DNA of 64,000 bases from Bacillota bacterium (GCA_023400235.1 JAEXFI010000034.1:124001-188000); one strand, 5' to 3'. Numbered from the stretch's first letter, positions 28,284-37,077 are shown. Notes: a model not told the origin generated them from the sequence alone. Numbers and translations: made by a program.

Positions 28284-29201
28284 ATGAATAAAAGTTTAAA
28301 GAAAGCCACGCCTTACCTTTTCATGGCACCATATTTTCTGTTGTTTACATTATTTTCGCTGCTGCCCATATTGTTCACACTGGTCATGAGTTTTAACGAA
28401 TGGGACGGCTATTCGGGAATCAAGTTTGTGGGTGTTGACAACTATATTAGAATGTTTACAAATGGAGAGTTCTTATTGGCATTGAAAAATACGTCAATAA
28501 TTATGCTGCTCTTGATACCCGTTCAGTTAATATTGGCTGTTTTAATTGCTTACATGATTAATTCCAGGCTGGTAGTGCATAAGGAAGTATTCAAGTCGGC
28601 AGTATTTGCACCCTACCTGACCATACCTATTGCTGCCGGACTACTGTGGGCATTCTTCTTTGACGGAAGTTCAGGAACCATCAATTACATCCTGCAGAAC
28701 CTGCATATAATAGAAAATCCCGTTGACTGGCTGGCAGATCCTTTCCTTGCAAAGGTTGTGGTTGCAGCCATTATGTTATGGAGGTATCTTGGCTATTGCG
28801 TACTGTTCTTCTTAGCGGGATTTGTTTCAATACCAGAAGAGCTGTTCGAGGCAGCCCGTGTAGATGGTGCAAGAGCATGGCACAATTTCTGGAACATTTC
28901 ACTTCCAATGATTAAGCCAATTACTGTTTATATGGTGATAACTTCCATGATAGGCGGATTCCAAACCTTTGATGAGCCCAATATCATATATACTCAAGGC
29001 AATTACCAGTATGGACCATACTCGGGCGGACCTGACGGAGGTGTCATGACCTTTGTCATGCTCATGAGCAAGGGAGCCTTCCAGAACACCCAATATGGAT
29101 ATGGAAGTGCGGTCGCCTATGGAATGTTTGTTGTAATTGCCATATTCTCACTGTTTTCATTAAAATTTATGAATGGGAGGGAGAAGGATGGAACAATCTA
29201 A
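28284..29201 (+). CDS. Sugar ABC transporter permease (MalF type)
   Basis: A 305-residue membrane protein of six predicted segments with the binding-protein-dependent permease EAA loop (EELFEAARVDGARAWHNFWNISLPMIKP), which docks the ATPase. The ATG at 28284 lies after GGAGGTTTTT; an ATG 12 bases earlier overlaps that site. It overlaps the next permease gene by 14 bases, and the two should form a heterodimeric channel. Confidence 0.92.
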   Translation: MNKSLKKATPYLFMAPYFLLFTLFSLLPILFTLVMSFNEWDGYSGIKFVGVDNYIRMFTNGEFLLALKNTSIIMLLLIPVQLILAVLIAYMINSRLVVHKEVFKSAVFAPYLTIPIAAGLLWAFFFDGSSGTINYILQNLHIIENPVDWLADPFLAKVVVAAIMLWRYLGYCVLFFLAGFVSIPEELFEAARVDGARAWHNFWNISLPMIKPITVYMVITSMIGGFQTFDEPNIIYTQGNYQYGPYSGGPDGGVMTFVMLMSKGAFQNTQYGYGSAVAYGMFVVIAIFSLFSLKFMNGREKDGTI

Positions 29202-30015
29202 CAGGTTTTACTCCTTTATTCTATATATTATTTTGACTGTTTGTGCCATATTCACCATTGGACCTTTTTATCTTATGGTGATTATGAGTACCTATGACTC
29301 CAACGAACTTTTTATGGGTCTGCATCTGCTGCCGGGAAATAACTTCATAATAAACATTAAAGATGTTTTCCTGAACGCCGGCTTCGGAAGATACTATTTT
29401 AACAGTATATATATTGCTGTTTTAGCTACCGGCTTATCGGTATTTGTATGTGCCATGTGCGGGTATGCGCTTGCAAAGTTTGATTTTAAGTTTAAGAAGC
29501 TGTTATACTATGCTGTTTTAATCACAATGATGCTTCCCACGCAGCTGGGGCTAATAGCATTTGTATGGGAATTGAATAAGATTGGCTGGACGGACTCACA
29601 CCTGGCTCTTATTATTCCCACTGCTGCGAATGCATTGGCAGTATATTGGATAAGACAGTATACCATTCAGGGAGTTCCCACAGAGATTTTAGAGAGCGGA
29701 AGAATGGACGGCTGCAGTGAGGCCGGTATCTTTTTCAAACTGGTTGTACCCTTTATCAAGCCGGCTTTAGGCTCTCAGGCCATGCTTTCCTTTATGGCCT
29801 CCTGGAATGCGTATCTGGTTCCCCTCGTATTAATCAGTGATCCGAAGAAATACACGGTTACTCTGGGCTTGTCAACTCTGGATGCATTATACAGAGCCAA
29901 TTTCGGTGCCAGGATAGCGGCACTGGTTATAGGTACAATACCAATGTTCATATTATATCTTATATTCTCAAAATCACTGATTAAGGGAATAACAGCAGGC
30001 TCGGTAAAAGGATGA
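29188..30015 (+). CDS. Sugar ABC transporter permease (MalG type)
   Basis: A 275-residue six-segment membrane protein with the EAA-loop version EILESGRMDGCSEAGIFFKLVVPFIKPAL and the typical C terminus LIKGITAGSVKG. The ATG at 29188 sits after GGGAGGGAGAAGG, within the end of the upstream permease gene. It is the second channel half of the 26760 transporter. Confidence 0.92.
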   Translation: MEQSNRFYSFILYIILTVCAIFTIGPFYLMVIMSTYDSNELFMGLHLLPGNNFIINIKDVFLNAGFGRYYFNSIYIAVLATGLSVFVCAMCGYALAKFDFKFKKLLYYAVLITMMLPTQLGLIAFVWELNKIGWTDSHLALIIPTAANALAVYWIRQYTIQGVPTEILESGRMDGCSEAGIFFKLVVPFIKPALGSQAMLSFMASWNAYLVPLVLISDPKKYTVTLGLSTLDALYRANFGARIAALVIGTIPMFILYLIFSKSLIKGITAGSVKG

Positions 30016-30152
30016 TTTTGTAAACTGACTGCAGAAACTGAGGTTATCATCCATGGATTAAGTTGAAAACTTTATTAATTTTTCAGCGGTAATACAGGCT
30101 GACGACATAAATTAATATGACAACGTGCCATGGCGCGTACATGGAGGGAAGC

Positions 30153-31772
30153 ATGTATAAGGTTGTAATAATTGACGACGAACCCCTTGCAAGAAAAGGA
30201 ATCAAAAACATAGTAAACTGGAAAAGCCTGAATTGTGAGGTGTGTGCAGAAGCCGGAAATGGTGTGGAGGGACTGGAGCAAATAAGGAGGTATCTCCCTG
30301 ATATAATTCTTACAGATATATACATCCCTGGAATGGAAGGCCTGAACATGTTAAAGCAGGCTAAGAATATTGTTCCTGATACAAAAGTGATAATAGTCAC
30401 AAGGCATAGGGCCTTTGATTTGGTACATGAGGCATTTAAGTTCGGAGCATATGACTTTCTGTTGAAGCCTGCCAAGCTGGAAGACCTTACTTCAGTCATC
30501 GGAAGAGCTGCGGAGGATTTGACCGCCCAGAATATGAGAGAGCTGGAATTTGACAAATTTAAAATACTTTTTAAGCAGAATATTCCCTCCCTTAAGGAGA
30601 AACTGCTTTGTGACATAATTTTTAACATAAATAATAACGAAGATGAAATATTGGAAAAAATGGAGCTATTTGAAATGCAGATAAATAACTTCGTTTTTCT
30701 GCTGATTGAAAATGACTTTGATGAAAATGCCAATACTCAATACAATAAGCAGCTATATCAATTTGGCATAAAAAATTCCTTTGCAGAATTATTGGCGGAT
30801 AAGTATGAAATCTACAGCATCGTATTAAATAGCAACAGGATGTGCTTTATAGTCCAAACAAATGCTTCTTGTGACATTGTAATGTCTGAAGTAGTTGACA
30901 AAAGCAGTCATTTACAGAATATGATAAACTATGCGTTTGGCTTCTCTGTGACAATAGCAGTAAGCACTATAGGCACATCAGTACTTGATTTGCCGGAAAA
31001 GCTCAAGGAATGTGAATATTCCCTCCAGTATAAGAGTTATATGGAAAATAGCTCAATCATCCAGTACAACGATTTCAGGTCCTTCTTCAAATATGAGGAC
31101 TATTCCTTGCTCAAAATATATAAGCAGGAACTGCTTGAGGGAATCAAGGCTGGAAATGAAGAAGCTGTAAAAGTCTCAGCCGGGAACATAAGTGATTTTA
31201 TTTCTTTGAACACTATAGACATTAATTATATAAAGGACTTTTTTTACTCCACTCTATCCTCCATCAATAATATCCGAGTCTCGGTTTTAGCAGCAGATGC
31301 CGACAAAAGGCATGAGGAGTGTAAAGATATTGCCAATCTGCTGAACCTTATAGACTCAGGTGCCGATACGGAAGCTTTGAGTTCTCTCTTACAGGATACA
31401 GCCATAAATGTGTGCTCAAAGGTCAACAGCTACAATAACAAAAGTATAAGGGTAATTCTAAGAAAGGCTGTTGATTACGTGAATGAGCATTTCGCCCAAC
31501 CCATAACCCTCAATGAGGTGGCATGCCATACCTTTGTAACAACCTTCTATATAAGCAGAATGTTCAAAAAGGAATTGGGTACAAGTTTTGTAGATTATCT
31601 GAATAACATGAGAATAGAAAAAGCAAAAGAGCTGTTGAAGGATGTAAAGTATAAATCTTATGAAGTGGCAAGCCTGGTAGGAATTCCTGACCCGCATTAT
31701 TTCTCAAAGCTTTTCAAAAAGCATTGCGGCATGACACCTTCGGAGTATCGGGAGACCCTCAATATGGAATGA
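30153..31772 (+). CDS. YesN-type response regulator, paralogue without its own kinase
   Basis: 539 residues, with the same architecture and much the same sequence as the regulator at 24676: receiver with DDE and Asp55 in IILTDIYIPG, and a C-terminal AraC-type helix-turn-helix ending PHYFSKLFKKHCGMTPSEYRETL. No kinase is encoded beside it, so it may respond to the YesM at 22827 or to a distant kinase. It follows the permeases after 137 bases. The ATG at 30153 lies after GGAGGG, behind a perfect ACGTGCC/GGCGCGT hairpin (30123-30138). Confidence 0.9.
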   Translation: MYKVVIIDDEPLARKGIKNIVNWKSLNCEVCAEAGNGVEGLEQIRRYLPDIILTDIYIPGMEGLNMLKQAKNIVPDTKVIIVTRHRAFDLVHEAFKFGAYDFLLKPAKLEDLTSVIGRAAEDLTAQNMRELEFDKFKILFKQNIPSLKEKLLCDIIFNINNNEDEILEKMELFEMQINNFVFLLIENDFDENANTQYNKQLYQFGIKNSFAELLADKYEIYSIVLNSNRMCFIVQTNASCDIVMSEVVDKSSHLQNMINYAFGFSVTIAVSTIGTSVLDLPEKLKECEYSLQYKSYMENSSIIQYNDFRSFFKYEDYSLLKIYKQELLEGIKAGNEEAVKVSAGNISDFISLNTIDINYIKDFFYSTLSSINNIRVSVLAADADKRHEECKDIANLLNLIDSGADTEALSSLLQDTAINVCSKVNSYNNKSIRVILRKAVDYVNEHFAQPITLNEVACHTFVTTFYISRMFKKELGTSFVDYLNNMRIEKAKELLKDVKYKSYEVASLVGIPDPHYFSKLFKKHCGMTPSEYRETLNME

Positions 31773-31776
31773 TGTT

Positions 31777-31830
31777 AAAAAAGTATCAGAAACAAGCGTT
31801 GTTCCTCTTGTTTCTGATACTTTTTATAAA
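31777..31830. terminator. Bidirectional terminator before the RiPP locus
   Basis: AAAAAGTATCAGAAACAAG pairs perfectly with CTTGTTTCTGATACTTTTT over a 10-base loop. It can end both the regulator transcript and the convergent minus-strand RiPP transcript. Confidence 0.9.
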
Positions 31831-31931
31831 ATATGCCGACAATTATACCTTATAAGTATACTGGAATACTGCTTGGTGATTATTGCACGGTTAAGCCGGA
31901 GTTTTTATACTGCTGTGCAGCTTAAAGCCTC

Positions 31932-32096
31932 TTAAATGTAAGAGCCATAGCAGCGGTTTATGCAAGAAGTTGAGCAAGTGCCTGTACAGCCTCTGCTGCA
32001 AGTCACGGAGCAAACTGCAGTACAATCTGAAGAACAGTGTGCGATTACGTCTTTCTGTGCGTTCGTTATTTTTTTTGCTGAAAACAAGTATTTCAT
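31932..32096 (-). CDS. CXXX-repeat RiPP precursor peptide
   Basis: A 54-residue peptide with a perfect AGGAGGTGA ribosome site six bases before its ATG. The leader (MKYLFSAKKITNAQKDVIA) has no export signal. The core has eight cysteines at 21, 25, 29, 33, 37, 41, 45 and 49, each followed by exactly three small or polar residues (SSD, TAV, SVT, SRG, TGT, STS, INR), and ends CYGSYI. This is the CXXX-repeat pattern known for radical SAM-modified peptides. It is the last gene of the minus-strand locus, 97 bases after the accessory protein. Likely products are thioether-linked macrocycles, by analogy with ranthipeptides; cross-link sites cannot be read from sequence. Confidence 0.88.
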   Translation of the reverse strand: MKYLFSAKKITNAQKDVIAHCSSDCTAVCSVTCSRGCTGTCSTSCINRCYGSYI

Positions 32097-32193
32097 GGTA
32101 TCACCTCCTGTAAAAAACTATTAATTTCTGGTTATAGGTTTATCCGGCTTGAAAAGATCGGTATATGTCGGCATAAAGCTGGCCGGTGATTGG

Positions 32194-32493
32194 CTATGGA
32201 GTATTTTTATCCAGAAATATTTCATTTGTCTGGAAATCAATACGCCAGCTGCAGCCTTCTATATTCTTCCAGTGGTATTTGCAGTACATATCATCCCACC
32301 AATTTTGAAGCTTTAACTTTGTAGCCCCTATATCCAAAACAACCCTTTCATAAAGCTCATCCTTCTCTTCCTTAATATTTGCCTTCCTGTCGAAGGAAAT
32401 CAAAAGCTCCTCCAAACCCAATATCCTTTCATGGAGTCTCATAACCTTGTTTTTTTCCTCAGGGGTAACCATTCCCACTTTCTCATTATCCAT
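32194..32493 (-). CDS. CXXX-repeat peptide modification system small protein
   Basis: A 99-residue acidic, helical protein starting MDNEKVGMVTPEEKNKVMRL with a C-terminal Trp-rich part (LQNWWDDMYCKYHW). It fits the small partner protein described for CXXX-repeat peptide systems, judged by size, position and its N-terminal pattern. It may bind precursor or maturase, but no catalytic motif is visible. Its ATG overlaps the end of the maturase gene by eight bases, so translation is coupled. It lacks membrane segments and is probably cytoplasmic. Confidence 0.7.
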   Translation of the reverse strand: MDNEKVGMVTPEEKNKVMRLHERILGLEELLISFDRKANIKEEKDELYERVVLDIGATKLKLQNWWDDMYCKYHWKNIEGCSWRIDFQTNEIFLDKNTP

Positions 32494-34654
32494 TTACCGC
32501 ACTTCCTTTCCTTAATAATTTGTCCAAGGGATCCATATAATCTACAGCTTGAAGCAGGTTATCAAACCTTACCTGTGAGTTTTTCATCAAAAGCTTTTGC
32601 AGCTCCATGGACTTGTTCCTTTCAATATGGCTTACCAGGCACTGGATTTTTGAAGGAGTGTTTATTTCACCGGTGAGCTTCATATTGAGATGCTTGCACC
32701 TTCTGCAGCTGTATACGTCACAGGAGGAGCATATGGGCGCATTGCAGAGCTCCAGGAGCTGAGGGTTCCTTATGTGAATGCCCTGTTCCAGCGTGCCTGC
32801 ATAAGCTTCCTCAGACTCGAAATAAAATCCGGGGCACAAGTAAATCCTTCCATTGGGTGCCAGAGCAAATGAGCCTTGACCTGCATCACAGTCTCTCATT
32901 GCATTGAGCTCCCAGATATCTGATAAAACGCTTAATTCCAGAGGCTCACCCTTTTCATAGGTTTCCGCTATGAAGGGGAGGAGCTTGTCCAACTGGCGGC
33001 TGTAGCTTTCTGTCTCTCTACCGCTCCAATGCTGTATATCCTCAAGTACAAGATTTACTCTTCTGTATTGAAGCCGGAGGCTTGTAACAAAATCGTACAG
33101 GTGTTCCAGCTTCTCCTTATTAACTATCAATATGGATATGGCAGAGGTTCCCGAGGCTACCGTCCCATTGTCGTGAACTGCAATGGAAGTGTTTCCGACC
33201 GATCGGGCGTCTTCTATAACAAGATAGCTGTCAGCTGCTTCAATATCCATAAAATGAGGCTTTCCAAGGATTACAGGTATAAAGCCGTTTTTACGGCAGA
33301 ATTCCAGCCCTTTTTCAAAGGTGGCTTGAGACATGAGATTGTCTGTGCCTCTTATGTTTCTATATGAGCAATGAGGAGTTATATTGTCGAAGGTTATGAA
33401 TTGCATATATTTTGCATTAGTTTCAGAGTTCTGGAGTTGCCATGACCGGCTGATTATTGTTCTCTCGGATACTAAGCCGGTTTCCTGCTCGAAGCTGTTC
33501 CAGAAATATTCACAGCTCCTTACAGTGGCCTTGTGTATTTTACAGAGATAGGTGGCTCTCTGGTAGATAGTTGCAGTTTCAGCCAGGTCATAATTGCAGC
33601 CCTGGCACCAGCCGCAACCGCTGGCAACTTCACAGTCCACACATTCAGTCCTGCTTTGAGCCTTCAGGGTCAGACCCAGAAAGGGTCTTATCCTGTCGGA
33701 ATCAATGCCCCGGTGGATGTCTCCGATAACAGGGCCCTTACGGTTGTTCAGGCTGAAATCATAGAAACGGATACAAGGGAAAAAATTGCCCCTGCAATCA
33801 ATAGCCAGCATCCTGCCGGCTCCGCAATAATTCCTTTCCTTGTCCTCTTCGGTAAGGGGATGGCCGATACTGGGGTCAAAGAAGCGTACGGAGTAATCCT
33901 TCCAGAGTTTGTTTTCAATAACATAATCCGCAAGCTCCTTTAGCTGCTCTTCAAAAATAGTGTCGTCGCCCTCTTCCCAGACATCCTCAAAAACAACATT
34001 TGCAGCAACTATTTTTATACCTAGTTCCCAGAGGCTTATAATACTGTCTTTTAAATACGGCAGGTCGTCATGGGAAAAGGTGGCCTTTGTACTGCCGTTG
34101 GGGAACTGTTCCAACCAGAGCGGCACATTTTTCACCACGTCGTCATATGAGCCGCTGCCGTCTGGACGTATCCTTTGCAGGTCGTGCTTCAGCTTGTTTC
34201 CGTCAACACTCATGCCTATTGACAGGTGGTTTTTATTTTTATGAATGTATTCCTGCACCTTGTGGTCAGCATATAGAAGTCCATTGGTGGAGAAGCTGAA
34301 TCTGTAGCTGTTGAACCAAGGATGCTCCAGTAGGTACATTTGCTCCTTGATATAGTCGCAGATGCTGTCAATGAGCTCGATTTCCATGAAAGGCTCCCCG
34401 CCTATAAAGTCAAATACCACTGATGACTCCGGAAATTCCCCAGGGTTGGTCAATAAGTAGTCCACTGCCTTTCGGGCCGTCTCAAGGGTCATTTTTACCT
34501 TATCATTTTTGCCTGTCATGTAGCAGTATTTACAGGCCAGATTGCAGTCTTCCGTCACGCAGAAGGTAATTGATTTTGAAATTCCTTCGTTCCAGGCGGG
34601 AGAAAGCTTGCCCATCATTATGGTAGAATCATTATTCAAGTTATCACTCCTCAT
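32486..34654 (-). CDS. Two-module radical SAM/SPASM maturase of the CXXX-repeat peptide
   Basis: 722 residues. The N-terminal module is a radical SAM enzyme with Cys37, Cys41 and Cys44 (C-NLA-C-KY-C), FIGGEP, and a SPASM-like cysteine set near residues 345-362 (CVDCEVASGCGWCQGC). The C-terminal module (from about residue 410) lacks a CX3CX2C site but ends in a second cysteine-rich region (CDAG...YLCPG; CNAPICSSCDVYSCRRC) that could hold another iron-sulfur cluster; it resembles the CXXX-repeat maturase partner. A fusion of two usually separate functions is my inference. It would install bonds at precursor cysteines. It overlaps the protease gene upstream and the small protein downstream. Confidence 0.85.
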   Translation of the reverse strand: MRSDNLNNDSTIMMGKLSPAWNEGISKSITFCVTEDCNLACKYCYMTGKNDKVKMTLETARKAVDYLLTNPGEFPESSVVFDFIGGEPFMEIELIDSICDYIKEQMYLLEHPWFNSYRFSFSTNGLLYADHKVQEYIHKNKNHLSIGMSVDGNKLKHDLQRIRPDGSGSYDDVVKNVPLWLEQFPNGSTKATFSHDDLPYLKDSIISLWELGIKIVAANVVFEDVWEEGDDTIFEEQLKELADYVIENKLWKDYSVRFFDPSIGHPLTEEDKERNYCGAGRMLAIDCRGNFFPCIRFYDFSLNNRKGPVIGDIHRGIDSDRIRPFLGLTLKAQSRTECVDCEVASGCGWCQGCNYDLAETATIYQRATYLCKIHKATVRSCEYFWNSFEQETGLVSERTIISRSWQLQNSETNAKYMQFITFDNITPHCSYRNIRGTDNLMSQATFEKGLEFCRKNGFIPVILGKPHFMDIEAADSYLVIEDARSVGNTSIAVHDNGTVASGTSAISILIVNKEKLEHLYDFVTSLRLQYRRVNLVLEDIQHWSGRETESYSRQLDKLLPFIAETYEKGEPLELSVLSDIWELNAMRDCDAGQGSFALAPNGRIYLCPGFYFESEEAYAGTLEQGIHIRNPQLLELCNAPICSSCDVYSCRRCKHLNMKLTGEINTPSKIQCLVSHIERNKSMELQKLLMKNSQVRFDNLLQAVDYMDPLDKLLRKGSAVNG

Positions 34655-35342
34655 TTGATTGATTTTCTATAAGTTTGCTTTTCAATTTTTTATTGCTGAT
34701 AGAACCTGTCTTCAGGCGGACATTGGCCAGATGTCCTGTAATGAAGGCTGCGGAAATGCTTGTACCGGAGGCCTTGCTCAAATCCTCAAGCCCATAGCCG
34801 GGAATACCTGCTCCGCTAAACGGTGCGTGGAAGAAGCCGGACCTGTAGCTATAGTGCTGATTCTCCTTGAAGCTTCCGCTCTTTACTCCGAATACCCCAT
34901 TTATACCAGCTGGATAGGATTCTGAGCCCTGGTTGCTGGCGGCGGCTACTAAGGCTATGTTTCTCCTGTTTGCTTCCCGCAATATTCTTTTAATATGTCT
35001 TTTGTACTTCCATCTGGTAGTTCCAAGACTCATATGTATAATGTCAGGCTGATAGTCCAAGGCCCTGCTCATGGTATAGAGCAGTATCCTTCCGTCGGTT
35101 GCTGTATTTTCATTGAGGATGTTCAGGCTGATGAGCTCTATATTGCTGCAAATATGGCTGATAATAAGTGATATTATAGTACCGTGCGGATATCTGACCT
35201 CCATATCCGGATATTCCGTTATATAGCCCTCCTCATTTAGTCTGAAGCCGGTGGAGAATACCACATATTTGCCCAGGTCCGAAATTCCGGTGTCGATACC
35301 GCTGTCTATTACCACGATTCTTACCTTTCTTTTTGAATCTAT
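34644..35342 (-). CDS. Compact intracellular subtilisin-family protease (S8)
   Basis: A minimal subtilase with the complete catalytic set. Counting from the GTG at 35315: Asp4 (DSGID), His44 (RYPHGT), oxyanion Asn128 (AAASNQG) and Ser186 (GTSISAAFITGH). There is no signal peptide or prodomain, so it should act in the cytoplasm, probably trimming the leader of the precursor. The first beta strand needs residues before that GTG; a GGAGGTGG ribosome site lies just before an in-frame ATA at 35342 giving IDSKRKVRIVVIDSGID. I therefore extend the gene to 35342, with a possible non-canonical start. It overlaps the maturase by 11 bases and is first in the locus. Confidence 0.8.
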   Translation of the reverse strand: MDSKRKVRIVVIDSGIDTGISDLGKYVVFSTGFRLNEEGYITEYPDMEVRYPHGTIISLIISHICSNIELISLNILNENTATDGRILLYTMSRALDYQPDIIHMSLGTTRWKYKRHIKRILREANRRNIALVAAASNQGSESYPAGINGVFGVKSGSFKENQHYSYRSGFFHAPFSGAGIPGYGLEDLSKASGTSISAAFITGHLANVRLKTGSISNKKLKSKLIENQSNEE

Positions 35343-35566
35343 ATGACCACCTCCGCCATCTTTTATTTAAAGAGCAAATATTTATTTTTAAGCGCCTTTT
35401 TAATAGACTATTTTATGGAATATAAGTATTATAAAGTAAAAGGCGACAAATTCAGTACAAAACAAATCTAACATAGTCAGTGTTTTCAGAGAAGCTTTAA
35501 TCACTGACCGCATGTTGACCAGTAATTGCTTATTGATAGACTAAAGAAAATGAAGGGGTGTATGAA

Positions 35567-37027
35567 ATGAAAGAGGACAGGCTCCTGTATGGAGATTTGG
35601 TAAGACTTATAGTGGAGTTTCAAAATCTCAGGGGGAGAAATATTCAGTTTAATAGTTTTCTGCTGGAAATGGGCAACTGGAGTTCAAAGCCCGGGTTTAA
35701 CCCGGAATCAAATGATCAGTTCAGCAAGATTGTAAATAATTGCAAGAAACCTGTAAATGCATACTACAAGTATAATGATCAAATCATTCAGCATTTGTGC
35801 AGCATACTGGACAGTGACATATCAGTATTCCCCACGGAAACAGCGCAGCGGAATCAACTGATGAAAGTAATAATTGAAAGGCTTTGCAGGAATGAAAACA
35901 AGCAGAGCGCTAAATATGGGATTATTGAAGCTTATTATACGAAACAGGATTTTGAAGGCTTTATGACTGCGGTCTTCGAACTGGCCCATTTTAACAGCGT
36001 AATATACTTCAACAATAAGCTCAAACCGGGGAAAAAAAGAGACATAGACATAGACAGCCTTCCGCAAGGGGGACTGGAGGATATACCTGCCAATGAGCTT
36101 GCGGAGGCTCCAGAGGATATGCCTGCCAACGAGCTTGCGAAGGCTCCAGAGGATATGCCTGCCAACGAGCTTGCGAAGGCTCCTGAGGATATGCCTGCCA
36201 ATGAGCTTGCGAAGGCTCCTGAGGATATGACTGCCAACGAGCTTGCGAAGGCTCCTGAGGATATACCTGCCAATGAGCCTGCGAAGGCTCCTGAGGATAT
36301 GACTGCCAACGAGCTTGCGAAGGCTCCTGAGGATATACCTGCCAATGAGCTTGTGAAGGCTCCTGAGGATATGCTTTCCAATGAGCTTGCGAAGATTTCT
36401 GAGGCTATACCTGCCAATGAGACTGTCAACGGGGCTGTGGATACCTGTGGACAGCAGCTTCAAACAAGCCAGGACATGCTTCTGACTTCTTTTATGAATA
36501 CGAGGCGGACAGCTCTTAGATTGGTCTGTCTGGTGGTGCTTGTGCTGGCAGGAACTTTTCTGTTTTATTTAATAAATTCCTACAAATCCTATGTCCTCCC
36601 TGCAAATGATCAGTTTAAGGCTGGGTTTACGGTGAACAAGCCCGGTTTAAAATCACAGGGCAGTGAACATGAAAAAAAGACTGAGCTAACAGCCGGGGCG
36701 CTTGCTTCGGCTGGGTCTGCAAAAAATGGACAACAGGAAAAACATAATGATAATAAAAATATGAATCAAAATATGAATCAAAATGTGAATCAAAATGACA
36801 ACAGTACCGGAAGTGAAAAGAGTATGAATGAGCCTGTAAGGGCCAGCTCTTCTGTCGAGGAAAGCGCCGGGAATAGCAACTCCTCGGAAGTAAGCCGGAA
36901 GCCCGCTGGCAAAAAGTCCGTCACAGGCAAAAATGGAGAGAGCTCTAAAGACAGTCCGCCAAGTATCACAATCAACGGAAACGGAGTTTTTACCATAGGT
37001 GATAATAACGTCGTAAATGTCCGCTAG
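35567..37027 (+). CDS. Single-pass membrane protein with 12-residue tandem repeats
   Basis: 486 residues, family not recognised. Residues 1-165 form a soluble, mostly helical domain. Residues about 170-290 are ten tandem 12-residue repeats (consensus APEDMPANELAK). One membrane segment (LVCLVVLVLAGTFLFYLI) follows near residue 330, then a Lys/Asn/Ser-rich linker and a short C-terminal beta-like motif, ITINGNGVFTIGDNNVVNV. With no signal peptide, the N terminus is probably inside. Similar G/N/V motifs occur in the next two proteins, suggesting a joint function. The ATG at 35567 lies eight bases after AAGGGG. It is divergent from the RiPP locus. Confidence 0.75.
   Translation: MKEDRLLYGDLVRLIVEFQNLRGRNIQFNSFLLEMGNWSSKPGFNPESNDQFSKIVNNCKKPVNAYYKYNDQIIQHLCSILDSDISVFPTETAQRNQLMKVIIERLCRNENKQSAKYGIIEAYYTKQDFEGFMTAVFELAHFNSVIYFNNKLKPGKKRDIDIDSLPQGGLEDIPANELAEAPEDMPANELAKAPEDMPANELAKAPEDMPANELAKAPEDMTANELAKAPEDIPANEPAKAPEDMTANELAKAPEDIPANELVKAPEDMLSNELAKISEAIPANETVNGAVDTCGQQLQTSQDMLLTSFMNTRRTALRLVCLVVLVLAGTFLFYLINSYKSYVLPANDQFKAGFTVNKPGLKSQGSEHEKKTELTAGALASAGSAKNGQQEKHNDNKNMNQNMNQNVNQNDNSTGSEKSMNEPVRASSSVEESAGNSNSSEVSRKPAGKKSVTGKNGESSKDSPPSITINGNGVFTIGDNNVVNVR
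36073..36432 (+). repeat. Minisatellite: ten 36-bp units in frame
   Basis: Ten 36-base units (GAGGATATGCCTGCCAACGA core) encode the 12-residue repeats. The outer units are degenerate. A 72-base double unit, alternating ATGACTGCC and ATACCTGCC, occurs twice (about 36225-36368), showing recent two-unit duplication. All units keep the reading frame. Confidence 0.95.
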
Positions 37028-37077
37028 TGGTATGACTTTTAGGTATTGTACTTTATTAAAGTAACAGGGAGTAAATC

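Noticed and set aside
21493..31772. Insertion sequence or prophage genes in the accessory region
   Set aside because: No transposase, integrase, terminal repeats or tRNA gene was found anywhere in the window.
35822..36463. Long minus-strand frames (213 and 164 codons) with regular repeats
   Set aside because: They are antisense shadows of the in-frame 36-bp minisatellite of the plus-strand gene and have no ribosome sites.
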